From the NCBI GenBank assembly GCA_009192285.1, contig WBVU01000021.1:278995-342994 (forward strand): a DNA stretch of 64,000 nucleotides. The letters run 5' to 3'. The notes beneath the pieces were generated by a model. It ran no database searches and was not told the DNA's origin. It saw nothing but the letters and a program-made list of their open reading frames with translations. The position numbers and the translations under genes were made by a program. Positions 44,191 through 55,134 of the stretch are shown in pieces. Numbering within the stretch: position 1 is the first letter of the stretch; the number at the start of each line of letters is the position of its first letter. Source of the DNA: Morchella semilibera (taxonomy: Eukaryota > Ascomycota > Pezizomycetes > Pezizales > Morchellaceae).

Positions 44191-45960
44191 GTTATGCTGT
44201 TGGTGCCCAGCGGTGAGTGGGTGAGGCGCGGTAGGTGCGGTGTGTTCGAAGAGGGCTGGTTCATGGAGGGTGTGCGGTGTGGTGGGTTGGTAGGCTGTGG
44301 TGTGGATGGAATGGTGGATGGTGAGGGAGGGTTGGTGGGTAGGACATATGGGTGTGTGGGTGTGGGGTTGGATCTGGGTGCGGATGGGGCTGGGTTGAAG
44401 AGCAGTGAAGGTGGAGGTTGAGGGTGGAGGGTCCTGTACAGCTGGGTTGCGGTGAGGTCTGTGCTTGGTAGTAACGAAAGTATTGTAATTAGCCCTGGTG
44501 TTAGCCTTCTTTCCTTGTCCTGGGGTGTAGGGTGGAGTGCAGTGCGCGCTTGTTGTATATGCTAGGCGGGCTTGGGAAGCGTCATGTATTATACTAGATT
44601 GCTAGACGATTGGACGCATGTAGATGGACTGAGTGTCATGGATAGAATATACTGTACTGGGTTGCACAAAGTACGATACAAGAGAAGTGATTGGCGTAGC
44701 GAGAGGGGACCGCTAAGGCTATGGGGCTTATGACACAATGGCGGTGGACCTGGTGGCTTAGCTAGTATTGCGTAGGTCCCTTGGGGCGACCACTGATGTT
44801 GGGATGTGGGGCTGGTTGGCGCCTTGTGTGTGTGTGGGTAAACGACATCAATGATGTGGCGAACACCAGGCTCGAGGACTGCAACGACATCCTCTCCCTT
44901 CTGCCTTCAATAGCCTACTGAGCTCAACCTATGAGCCGTTCAGAATAAAACCTAAATGCGCCTGGGGACCCTCTTTAGAACATCCAATGCATGGGGAACG
45001 AGAGCCCCTCTCAAAGGCCAGCGATGGCACTGTCCCGACCGCGCCGTTTGACGGGCTAATGAGGGCGGTGCAAACGAACAGCAGGAAACGACATGGAGCG
45101 CCTTTAACTATGTGGCCAGCGTGCTGGACAGGGCCGTGCTTGGTGACTCCTGGACCACATTACGAGGCTGGGAGGGGCGATGTTGCGGGGGTCCAACGCG
45201 GCTGCTGTAAGCATGCCCGATTTCTGTAACGAATGATATTTCATGACGAGGTATATGGGGTTGGGGCTGTGCGGCCAGGAGTGTGACATTATGTCCGCAC
45301 TTGCCCCTGCTACGGCACGGTATCGGGAGGGAAAAGGCCGGATCGATCGCCTGTCCCGAACTCATATGTACCTTTTGGTGTCTACTGATCAGGGTGGGAT
45401 CAACTATTACGGGCTCTACGTGACGCCAGACCCAGCCGGCCATTGGCTAAACGACCGCAGCTGATCGTCTAGCCCATCGAGTGGCTAAAGTTGCACCGCT
45501 CAATCGAGTGACTATTTCGGTGTCAGAGCGAAGGTACAAGACCTCAAAGCCCCACAGGCTAACTAAGGAGCTAATAAGCTATGGGAGCGACTACGGGCCG
45601 TGTAGGGTGAGGGGAGACGGGACTCGACATTGTCTCGCGCCGTCCCTGAAACATTCACGGCGCCTGAGCACCATATAATCTTTGGAGGGTGGCTTCTTGG
45701 GGCGCTTGTTTGTCCGCGGGATCAGGAGGGCAATGATTGTTCGTCCTGGCGCGCCCATCATACCCCATGATTAAAAGTACTTGTGGGATGGAGAGTTAAC
45801 TGTGCTGTAATCGCCGTTGCCGCAGTAGCGCGGCGTTTTCAGCTTATGGGATCTAACTACAGCTAGGTGGGGTTGAGATTGGGTGCTGGGTGGAGTGGAG
45901 GTGTTGTGGATGTGGATGCGGGTGTAGGGACATCTGGGCTTAATTGTACCATTGGAAGGG

Positions 45961-46040
45961 AAGGCGGGGGGCGGGGGGGATGTGGTGTGGCGGGTGGGGG
46001 CTTGTCGGGGTCGGGGGGGGGGGGGGGGCTGGGGGGCTGG
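45961..46040. repeat. G-rich tract
   Basis: Six or more G-runs including 16 consecutive G at 46013-46028; four or more runs allow a G-quadruplex. Confidence 0.8.
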
Positions 46041-47184
46041 CAGACTGGGTGTTGGATTAGTAATTGCAATTTTTGGATATTCCCTTTGGCGTTGTATCTT
46101 AGCTCTTGTGAGGGAATTAATAAGCAGTATTGGCGGGATACACAGAACGAGGATCCTAGGACACTTAGTTCGTCAACCAGTGGCAAGAGTTCAGTTTGAT
46201 GAGGACGAGAGGGAGACTTACTCCGTGGGGTGGGAGTGTATGATCTCAACTGGATACGTACCCGTTGCCTGGTTTTGAAACAGCATCAAAATACTCGGTG
46301 ATTCCCCCAAAGGTTTCCTCTCCAACGTCGGTCATAACATCTCATAAGGTTCTGAGCTTAACTCTTTCATTATAAAACAGTATAGACTCTGACACAAAGG
46401 ACCTATAGCATAACCTATGATTATCCCGCTCGATGATCGGTTGTGAATCCATCCAACTGGCCACTTGTCCTAATTACTGTTGGGCCAGCTGACCCACCTC
46501 CGGAGTTTGTTTGAGACTGGGACAAGAAATAGGGGTGTGGGTGGTCTGGAGGAAGAGGAGGTACCGGCCACGCAAGAGAGGATGAGGGAGTGGTCGTGGG
46601 GTATGTGGTTAGGGCTTTACCTGGGGTTGAGATGGATGGGGAGGGCTGTGTTGGTTGGGGCGGTTATTTCTCGGTACAAGGGAATGACAATTGTATTTAC
46701 GAGGGTTCTGCAGACGCTGAGTAATAAACCCACATCCTCCTTTCTTAATTTAACCGGTGTGAGAAAGAAGATTCTTCACAGGAATCTGGATATTATCTAT
46801 ATCAGGCTTGACTGAGAAAGGAGGATGGCTTGCACTTTGATCTTAGAAGATACTTATCTGAAATATAATAGGGTTCTTGAATCATTGTTGTTAGGCCACT
46901 CTGTCATCCCAAGATACTGCATTTCTATATTATAAAGTGTATTCCATTACTTTTCTCTTTCTTTATAACTACTAGACCCTCTATCTCCTCTCAGCTGGGG
47001 AAGCTTAACATTGTGATGTTTATCAATATTATAATTTTCTCAGGTGTAACTCACACTAGGGTAGTGGTTGGTGCTTATAGTGGAGAAGCTGGCCTATACT
47101 TTCTAAGTAATTTTACCCCACCCCCAGCCTCTAACTAGGGTATTCTATGCCCAGATTGGTACTTCCGCTACCCTATTAATTAGT

Positions 47185-47226
47185 AACTAACCCTAACTAA
47201 CCCTAACTAACCCTAACTAAGGGTAA
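47185..47226. repeat. interstitial telomere-like array
   Basis: Repeats of AACTAACCCT (about three and a half units). The other strand reads TTAGGGTTAG with insertions, close to the fungal telomere unit TTAGGG. Confidence 0.7.
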
Positions 47227-49496
47227 TTTAGGGCGTGTGGATTACGATTATCTACAACCCGGTAATCTCTCCGTCCCGGATGTCAGGAGTACATGTGGAT
47301 CGTTCATGATCCGTCCTGTCCGTGACATGATACCCTGTTAGGGTAGATAGGGTTATACAGCGCAAGTACCCTGGGGCCTACCTAAGCGCTTGGTGTATAC
47401 TTCAGGGGTGATTATAAGCTGATGGGCGCACTAGATTTCCCTCCTTCACACCCATTCCTCACACCTTGATGGCACTCAGCACAGCTTTTGCAGCCCTGGA
47501 TTAAGGAGAGGTTGACTCTCACCTGGATCATACTCCATCACAGCATGTCCTTTAATCTTGCGCCCGCGCGTCCAATATGTAAAGATATGTACACATCGCT
47601 GTTAGTCAGGGGTAACGAGTCAGCCTGTCTGGGCCACTCTCGCCACAATACGCTTACATTTCAGGTTTCTCCAGACTTACTGCCTATGCTTTTAGACTTC
47701 TTTCCCACCGGTGGCATGAGAACTTCGTTTAGGCTTGAAATTGACTCTAGTATAGTACCATGGGCCTGGACTACTACAACACCATGTTTGTCCCCCGAAA
47801 TACGCCGACGTTTCTGTATATTGCTACCCGGCCGCCTGTACCTCCAGTGGCGCCCCTAACGAGGCCGACCTCCCTACAAGACTTTCCGCTTGCATATCGT
47901 ATGGCTCAACACCGCGCTGAATATAATAATGTCAATTTCTAAATATCCGTGCCATGCCAAGATCTCTTGGCAGATGACAGATCAGCGCGTTTGGTAGACG
48001 CACTCCTAAGGGTATGGTTATCCTGGGGGTACGACTAACTCATAAATTTGAAAACGAAGTTCAACAGAGCAATTAAAAAAACGCTCTCTATATCCCTACG
48101 AAGGGTACTATGTGTTCTTAAGAACTTCGCTCAACCCACTATCGAACTCAATATTAGTCATTTAACCATACCCCGTTCGTCTACCTACTAGGGGATCGGT
48201 AGGGTGGTCGTTAGTGTTAGCGTTTCGGGCATCACCACAGTGACATGTGGTCACGTAAGGCTATATTAATAAACTTGACGGCAAATTAAATGTCGCTACA
48301 CAACTGCTCGGGGATGCACTTGATGCAATTCGTACACCATCGTTCAACAATTATACACCTGCCCAAGTTAGATTGTATCTGGATATAACTTTGGTCTACT
48401 CGCTCGTCTTTGACAAGATTCTTCACTCGGCGAAGAGAAGGTTTCTGATGTTTCGATTTGTCAAATGCTTCGCTCGCAGTCATGCGGAGATTTCTTGGCG
48501 AAGACGGGCGACTACACCGAAGTTCCCAAAACACCGCAAAATGTATACACAATCAACCAATAGGTCATAACAGATGTAGCCCATCGCCCACTATACAGTA
48601 CAGTTCTAGTTCTAGCGCTGAGTCGTTCGTGCGCAGCGGAACGGCTTCGGTTATGTTGATGAATGAACTACTCATAAGGGTGACATTTCTTTCTCACTGG
48701 CAGCCCCTATGTCTAGAGGGATTGATAGGACCCCTAAAACGAATTACATTGGGATAGGGAAATTAATGATGCAAGATGGTGAGGGTGGATCATGACTATA
48801 TACCCCTGAAACAGATGAAATAGGAAGGTTTCATTCTAAATACTCTCGATCAGGATAATGCACGATCAAGTCCTATTACGATTAATGGAGGGAAGAGCAA
48901 CGGGGAGTTTCTACAATTCACAATACACCAAGCTTCCATCCACCTTTAGCCAATCATAAGAATTCACGGGCGCTACTCTGATTGTGAATCTGCTCTGTGG
49001 TATTAAGAGCCACCAAAGTCACCCATACACATCATATCGAAACAGTGAGGTCAGTATAGTATATTTCCTTCCTATGTATATCTATTAACTAAACCAACAC
49101 TCACTTGAATATCCCAAGCAAAACCCATCTAACGAGAAGTATACGTAACAATAGAAGGTGGAAGGCTAGTAGGCAGAGGGACCAACCTCCCCAAAGCGCC
49201 GGAGTACACTCCATGAAATACAACACCGGTTTGCCTAAGACCTTAGCAGCGGCCCACTGTTAGCGGCTCCATCCGCCCTCTTCTCCCCTTTTGCTGTTCC
49301 GCTACACCGCGCCACTCCGCTTTCCTCTCACACCAAGTCCCTAGATCATCGACTCCTTCCTCACCCCCATCCCCCGCCCTATACTCAACAAGGGCTTTAT
49401 CATTTCGGTGGTATTATATTCAGGTCGACGTAAGCTCCTGGATACGCAGCTTTCACTGAATATACTGGCCTATACTCATTAAGATATGGCAATGCT

Positions 49497-49619
49497 TGAT
49501 GTACAGCGACAGGTAATAGGTGATGGAACGCCCTGAGGTACAAACACCAAATGTTGGTGGCGTTTTACCAAAACAGGCATCACTGTGTCCCATCACTGAT
49601 TACCTACCGCTGTACATCA
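49497..49619. mobile_element. hairpin MITE with TGATGTACAGCG ends
   Basis: Left TGATGTACAGCGACAGGTAAT is mirrored by the right ATTACCTACCGCTGTACATCA with two mismatches; about 123 bp in total. It abuts the ankyrin fragment. Confidence 0.7.
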
Positions 49620-49890
49620 TTCCCACCTCCGAGAAGGAGTCTCGCTATCTCTACATTTCCATGTAGTAGAGAGATAAATAATGCTCTTGTTTGATAGACG
49701 TCAAAGCCGCCGCTGATGGCCCCGTGCTGTAATAGCACCTTCACAATGTTCACATGCGGTGTGCTCACGGCCAAAATGAGCGGAGACCCGGAATCTCTAG
49801 AATCAGTCGGGGCTCCGTATTCGAGGACACGGACAATATCAGTGTCCATTCAGTATGGCTACGCGTAGTGGTGTCTCTCTGTAAGTCGAC
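49620..49890 (-). pseudogene. ankyrin-repeat fragment
   Basis: Minus-strand sequence reads about two and a half ankyrin repeats (SGSPLILAVSTPHVNIVKVLLQ... and LLHGNVEIARLLLGGGNDV), with a third repeat start (TPLRVAILNGH) in another frame just upstream. No start, NACHT or downstream partner is visible. It is probably the relic of an NLR-like or ankyrin gene, truncated on the 3' side by the adjoining MITE. Confidence 0.6.
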
Positions 49891-50341
49891 ATATAATTGG
49901 GGAGCTTATATCCGAGAGAGAAAACACGCCGAAGATCAAGAGGATGGCATGTCTCCACAGCCCACGTAAAAATATCCACACTGATGGATACGAACCGAGA
50001 GGTAAGTTCGTTGGAGAGGAGACTATAGAGTAGGCGACATGTCCGAGAGAGTACAGACAGGCCCCGCTCATCAAGTCCTGTGACAATAAGAAGAAGAAGT
50101 TCGGACGGAAGACGGATAAGGGGGGGCTTGGTTGAGCGTAGGATGGCTCCTAGTTATGGCGGGGTGTGCAGGTTTGTGTAACCGGGTAACTTGAGTCTAT
50201 CTCTTAAGCTGACAATGCTGACCCCTTATAATAGAGAGCCGGAATTACTATGGGAGATCAATTATTTGATAAGAAAGATAAGATCTGTGAGCAAACGCCA
50301 CAAACCTTTGCTTCTTTCTGGGAGCTCAGCATTTAGACGAG

Positions 50342-50554
50342 CTCACGGAGGTGTGGTCAACCCCGGGGTATGGTCAACTTTGGATCGCAACCAACCACGG
50401 ACATCAAATAAATTGCAATAATTAACTACAATCAGAACCTAAGAATACAGGGAGTATATAGAGGACTATTTACACTCTGTGAAGGTATTGAGGTTGATTG
50501 TGTGGAGTTGACCACAACTTTGACCATACCCCGGGGTTGACCACAGCTCCGTGA
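50342..50554. mobile_element. MITE with CTCACGGAG ends
   Basis: CTCACGGAG and GTGGTCAACCCCGGGGTATG at the left are mirrored by CATACCCCGGGGTTGACCAC and CTCCGTGAG at the right; the arms are about 36 bp with one or two mismatches. The interior is AT-rich and non-coding. Confidence 0.75.
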
Positions 50555-50937
50555 GATCGTCCCCTGCCAACCTACTTAAGAGATAACCGATCTAGTCGCA
50601 CATGAAGTAATTACTACTGGATATCGCCCAATTGTGTATCATCTCATCTCCTATGTTGGGCTCCATGTCTTTATCTGTCGTAGTGGATGTTTTGATCTAG
50701 AATTCTTTGTCGAATTCATTACCATGGCAAGGCCTGTATAATTACTAGAATCTGCGATTTTGCTTGTTCTTCTAATTAGGTTATGGGTACTAAGCGTTAT
50801 TAGATGTATTTCATAGTTTATAGGGGAATGTAATTATATACAGGTAGATGGTATATTAGATCATTGTTGTGGGTACCCTTACTATTGTCGGGTTGACCAG
50901 TTGTGACGGCATATGTTCCTAGATCCTAATTTTGTAA

Positions 50938-51067
50938 TACACGCTTACCAGCAAAAGAACCAGAAAATGCAAGTAACGGAACCAGGGATTATTTATATGA
51001 GAGAACGGCGCCACTCCATACAAATTATCCTTTCCCTGAGCAACTGGTTCTTATGCTGGTAAGCGTG
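50938..51067 (-). mobile_element. MITE family B, copy 2
   Basis: Same ends (CACGCTTACCAGCAAAAG...TATGCTGGTAAGCGTG) and the same interior as 36613-36729 in reverse orientation, with a small internal insertion. TA is present on the left; the right flank reads CA. Confidence 0.82.
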
Positions 51068-51093
51068 CAGAGTCTTGTAGCCATCAATGAACA

Positions 51094-51185
51094 AAAAATT
51101 ATTTATTCCCAAGACTTTCAAGACATAATATTTTCAACTATGTACAAGACTTACAATCTTTATGCCTATGATTTCCTTCTCAAAA
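51094..51185 (+). repeat. short diverged duplicate of 53738-53870
   Basis: TATTTATTCCCAAGACTTTC, ATATTTTCAACT and CTTTATGCCTATGATTTC parallel TATTTATTTCCAAGACTTCC, ATATTTTCGACT and CCTTATGCCTATAATTTC, with gaps. It suggests a duplicated and decayed segment on either side of the 52014-52790 gene. Confidence 0.5.
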
Positions 51186-51214
51186 TATGGTTAAAGGTGA
51201 CATAAATCATCGCT

Positions 51215-51324
51215 TATAGCTTTTTAACCAGACAAGATATCAAGAATCTAACAGGCCAAGTTGTAGATATACCTAATATGAAGACCTGTTAGATTCTTGA
51301 TATCTTGTCTGGTTAAAAGTTATA
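51215..51324. mobile_element. hairpin element with 40-bp arms
   Basis: The arms 51215-51255 and 51285-51324 (core AACCAGACAAGATATCAAGA) are mirrored with almost no mismatch around a 29-nt loop. The near-perfect arms suggest a recent MITE or an intact hairpin transcript source. Confidence 0.7.
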
Positions 51325-52013
51325 ATCAATGCCTCTACCTACTTTTGTATGTAAAAAGCGCCAAGTGGAACAGTATTATACCCATTTAGACCCTATATTA
51401 CAATTACAGCCAAGATCTAGTTTTCAGCTGGAATCTAAGGATCTTATTGGTCCATAAGCAACCGGAGCGTTCCAACTCAGATACCTTTAAGACGCGCCGC
51501 ACCATACTTTTGAGCGCCATATACGGGGCCAAGAGGTAAATGTATGTAGTATAGTCTTGGGACTTAATTGTTGCCTTTTCGCACCCGGTGGGTGTTGCTT
51601 CCGAGCGCACCCAATGATTGTTGTGTCTAGGGCCTTATATCCGGTACATATATATATAATAGACTTTAACATTGAGTACAAAGAACGTGTCTTATATCAT
51701 CCACTATATATTATTCATATTATTCATATTACCTAACGCCATATTAAGTTCGAGTGATACCCTGTGTCTCGGTTATAAGCCGAAGGCCACCTTCTTGGCA
51801 TGGGTATCGAGCTGGTGGAGCAACGGAGGCCATCTTTCCGGGAACATCTTGAAATTCTTTGGTATCTCGGAGGGCAGCTAGCAATCTTACTCGTATATCC
51901 ATACGTACAATCCTCCCAAAATAATACATCAAAGTGAAAGGTACATATGGAAAACAAGTTTAAGGAGAAGTACAGTGCGTGCATACCAAGAAGCATATGT
52001 TTTCGAGATCTCT

Positions 52014-52790
52014 CTAATCCTCCATCCCAACATCGAGCGGTTCCTTCATGCGCCTCTTCCCCTCTTCAATCAAACTCTGGCGGTGCTCCTTATATACCTC
52101 ATCCCAGATCTTCGTCGAGAAGTTCCACTCTGAGCCTTTGTATGTCAAGGTTACCTGCTTCTCAGTGCGCTGACCTATCCATGTGGGAACGTTCACGGTT
52201 TTGGACTGGGTCTCAAGGGTAATGAGTCTAATCTTCGGATCTACCGTCTTTGCAAATTTATCGCCCACGAATACAGTGGCTAGGAGCTTATGCGTGATCA
52301 ACTTTCCCTCCATATTCCTCACACAACCCACCACCGACTCCAGAACCTTATTCAGCGCCACCTTGACTGCCTCAGTCACCGGAAATCCCTCTGTAGTTAA
52401 CTCCATGATTGTAGATTCAAGGTTCGGAGTGCTCGAGGTGATTGTTCTGCTAGCGCTGAAGTCATGCGTGCTTGTAAGGCACACAGTACGAGTACGGAAG
52501 ACGGTTTCGAGGACTCGAGAGCGGTACCGCGAGATAGCCTCAATGTCAAGTTTCCCGGAGTCATCCTTGAATAGACCTTGTTTTTGCTTATCGCTTACAG
52601 CTTTCTCGGTGATATTCGTGGCCCACGAGCCGAAGTGTTCAATGCTCTCTTTCATCTCCTTGAGCCCCGGGTAAAAGTCACCACGACCGGGAGGGGTGAG
52701 ATCAACATGGTAGAGTGTGGGGATGGCTTTCCATTCTTCCTCGGGATCATTGTATGACGGGGGTGCGTCCACCTTAGGAGCTAGCGACAT
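52014..52790 (-). CDS. uncharacterised protein (258 aa), distant paralogue of the gene at 54196
   Basis: A single uninterrupted frame starts MSLAPKVDAPPSYNDPEEEW. No signal peptide or membrane segment is seen. A helical N-terminal half (MKESIEHFGSWATNITEKAV, RYRSRVLETVFRTRTVCLT) is followed by a mixed part (ELTTEGFPVTEAVKVALNKV, LLATVFVGDKFAKTVDPKIR) and a strand-rich end (QVTLTYKGSEWNFSTKIWDE). The order of features parallels the 312-residue protein at 54196-55134: hydrophobic/basic helix then CLTST versus WLTPS, then a regulatory-looking helix and VFV..F...VDPKIRLITLE versus VKTFVYDHHTNSFNAIITVL. I do not recognise the family; an intracellular soluble protein is likely. The genes point away from each other. 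Confidence 0.6.
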   Translation of the reverse strand: MSLAPKVDAPPSYNDPEEEWKAIPTLYHVDLTPPGRGDFYPGLKEMKESIEHFGSWATNITEKAVSDKQKQGLFKDDSGKLDIEAISRYRSRVLETVFRTRTVCLTSTHDFSASRTITSSTPNLESTIMELTTEGFPVTEAVKVALNKVLESVVGCVRNMEGKLITHKLLATVFVGDKFAKTVDPKIRLITLETQSKTVNVPTWIGQRTEKQVTLTYKGSEWNFSTKIWDEVYKEHRQSLIEEGKRRMKEPLDVGMED

Positions 52791-53370
52791 CCTGGGAAGA
52801 GTGGAAGCTATGAAGTTCTCGTGTAAGGACAGGTGTTGAAACCAGAGGCAAGTGGTAATGGCAAAGCTTGTGGAGTTTGGATCATGAAATCGGGGGAATT
52901 TAAACGGGTTCTAGGTGAACAGGCAACCGTGGAGTAGCCAGTTAATACTCGATTCCATTTCGGTGCAAGGATACACACTGTCTCATATGCATCCCGGGAC
53001 GAATATAATCATATATAGCTAGAATAAAGCATGTTTGACGACTGAGAGATGGCACTCACAATCGGAACCCAGGCCAAATTATGTTTGATAGATTGCCAGC
53101 CCGGATTGCCAGCTGGGACACCTAAGTCCTCCTCTGTCCACCTTAACTGGCTGTGGGTGAATCGAAGGTGAGGCTTAGTATTTGCATGGAGGTGGTGTGT
53201 TACACAAGATTGTCCAATGGCCAAGCTGCCCTCCGCTTAGCTGGAACCCGGAGCGATCGTCTATCAGATATCCTGTACTTCCATTGCCTAAAAGGGTTTC
53301 CATGTGCTGCAGTACACCAAAAGTACTCCTCAGTTTCGCCTATCACCCGGCGTTATTCAAATTTACAAAT

Positions 53371-53486
53371 AGACTCGCAGCGCCGAGTCTTGTAGAGTAA
53401 GGGTGTAACTTAGAGTACAATACACAAGGTCATTTCCCATTTTGCACTCTTACAGGACTCGGCGCATGTCTCGGCGCTGCGAGTCT
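53371..53486. mobile_element. MITE with AGACTCGCAGCGCCGAG ends
   Basis: The left 17 bp are mirrored perfectly at the right (CTCGGCGCTGCGAGTCT); an inner GACTCGGCGC repeats part of the end. 116 bp, non-coding, between the two divergent genes. Confidence 0.75.
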
Positions 53487-53675
53487 GAGTTACGGGGCTA
53501 AAGCGCAAAGTTACTAGGTTCGAGATGCATAGGTATATGTTGCAATATGATATGTCACTCGCCGTACCGAATATGCAAGTCTTGAGATGCAATTATCATT
53601 GGATTGAAAGAGGGAAATACACAAACTCATGCTCAGTGAGGATGCATTTTCGGGCACTACCTGTGTGGATGCAAG

Positions 53676-54056
53676 ATGACTAGTTGTAAGGCCTATCAAA
53701 GCTGGGTACGTAGAGTAGAGCCTTTGATTTACAAAACCTATTTATTTCCAAGACTTCCAAGGCATGCAGGTCGGATACAAGTAGGATGTGATGTGATATT
53801 TTCGACTGCAGGACCCAAAGATACGCATGGAGATATATTCAATCCTTATGCCTATAATTTCTCTCCCAGAGTGATTGTGAGCCCCTATGCAGCATACCCT
53901 CCGGAATCGATAATTTTTTGTTCGTTGCCTTTCGCAACCGTCTCTACTTACCCTCGCGGGTCCGATGCCTGGCTTCTGGCGGCGGGGTCGGCATTGATTC
54001 CAAATTTTCCAGACTCACTGGGCTCTCATGCACGATTTACGTACCTGATTTTGTAA
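53676..54056 (+). pseudogene. unidentified coding-like fragment (126 codons)
   Basis: The open frame reads VGCDVIFSTAGPKDTHGDIF and NPYAYNFSPRVIVSPYAAYP with protein-like composition, but no family is recognised. Part of it is duplicated in decayed form at 51094-51185, which argues that it once belonged to a repeated gene or element. Just upstream of the 54196 gene, same strand. Confidence 0.3.
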
Positions 54057-54195
54057 GTTGGGTGGGAAACAGATATATACTCTGTTAACGACCGTTCCTG
54101 TGGGAAGAATTCCTCGGATCAAAGATTCACATTGATTACCACACGCAATCATACCCACGGGGGACAAATCCAAAAGAACAACTCCACCATACCTC

Positions 54196-55134
54196 ATGTC
54201 ACACTCCACCACAACCGACGTCGCTCTTTTTCATTCGGGTGGAGCGGAGGAGGTAGATGAAGTGCGAAAGAACTTCCTGGACCCGTCCCTCCACTTTGAT
54301 CAGAGGTTCCTGCTCCTACGAGACAATGTCCATCTTACCATCTCCTGGGCACGCCAGCTAGCAGGCTCTTTGATAGCAGCAAAGTTGGCCAGTGAGGAAA
54401 TGGGTTCAGAGGGCGCATGCAGCTCAGCCATCTACTATTCAAAGCTTATCAGAGCTGCCTTCGAGAAACGAGCGGTATGGCTTACTCCCTCAGTACAATC
54501 CAATAGGTCCTGGACCTTCAGTATCGCCGACAACGACATAACAGCAGAACTTCTCCTCAAATCACTCGAGGTTCCCATGACCTCCTGTTTAATGGCTCTT
54601 GCAGAGGGTATAGTGGAGAGGGTCCGGGATTGCGGTCCTCGCAAGAGCGGGGAATTGGTGGAACGAAGTGTCCAGGTGAAGACCTTCGTATATGACCACC
54701 ACACGAATAGTTTCAATGCAATAATCACAGTGTTGGACATAAAGCTACTAATAAGCTACCGGGTGATGCACAAGAAAACAAAAGAGAAGATACACGAGGG
54801 GCTCCGGGGATTCGCTTTCAAGCCTCTGCTGGATTTAGGCTATGGGCTACAGACTCACTTGACGCCTAGCTATCTGAACCCGCCGGCTGGTGGTGGTGGT
54901 GGTGGTGGGGCAGTTTGCGGGAGTCCCGGCTGCGTGCCCGGGTCACTGGTTCTGAATGCCGAAATCCCACATCGCGGTCGCATAGAGAAGGAGAGGATGC
55001 TTATACATGTGGAGTCAGAGATTTCAATGGTCCAGTATGAATTTAGTAATAATATCTTCATGGAACTTCGAGATACGATTATTGAGATGATATCGGGAAG
55101 GGAGAACAATGATGTAACTAATCTCGGGGATTGA
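54196..55134 (+). CDS. uncharacterised protein (312 aa), distant paralogue of the gene at 52790
   Basis: An uninterrupted frame from MSHSTTTDVALFHSGGAEEV to a TGA at 55132-55134. Its helical first half includes ISWARQLAGSLIAAKLASEE and YYSKLIRAAFEKRAVWLTPS; the second half is strand-like (SVQVKTFVYDHHTNSFNAII). An eight-glycine loop (PPAGGGGGGGAVCGSPGC) is inserted near residue 235, encoded by GGT repeats (54889-54906), and the end (HVESEISMVQYEFSNNIFME) parallels the end of the 258-residue protein. No signal peptide or membrane helix. The family is unknown, so any role is speculation; the divergent pairing hints at an old inverted duplication. Confidence 0.6.
   Translation: MSHSTTTDVALFHSGGAEEVDEVRKNFLDPSLHFDQRFLLLRDNVHLTISWARQLAGSLIAAKLASEEMGSEGACSSAIYYSKLIRAAFEKRAVWLTPSVQSNRSWTFSIADNDITAELLLKSLEVPMTSCLMALAEGIVERVRDCGPRKSGELVERSVQVKTFVYDHHTNSFNAIITVLDIKLLISYRVMHKKTKEKIHEGLRGFAFKPLLDLGYGLQTHLTPSYLNPPAGGGGGGGAVCGSPGCVPGSLVLNAEIPHRGRIEKERMLIHVESEISMVQYEFSNNIFMELRDTIIEMISGRENNDVTNLGD

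Larger units (their letters stand above)
43523..49496. other. long non-coding region with simple repeats
   Basis: About 6 kb without a convincing gene. It contains a GTGG run (44090-44110), a TGC/CTG run of about ten units (44161-44189), G-rich quadruplex-prone DNA with a 16-G run (45961-46040) and a telomere-like array (47185-47226). Open frames here are GC-bias artefacts or too short. Confidence 0.5.

Noticed and set aside
45861-46249. Gly- and Pro-rich frames
   Set aside because: Artefacts of the G-rich tract.
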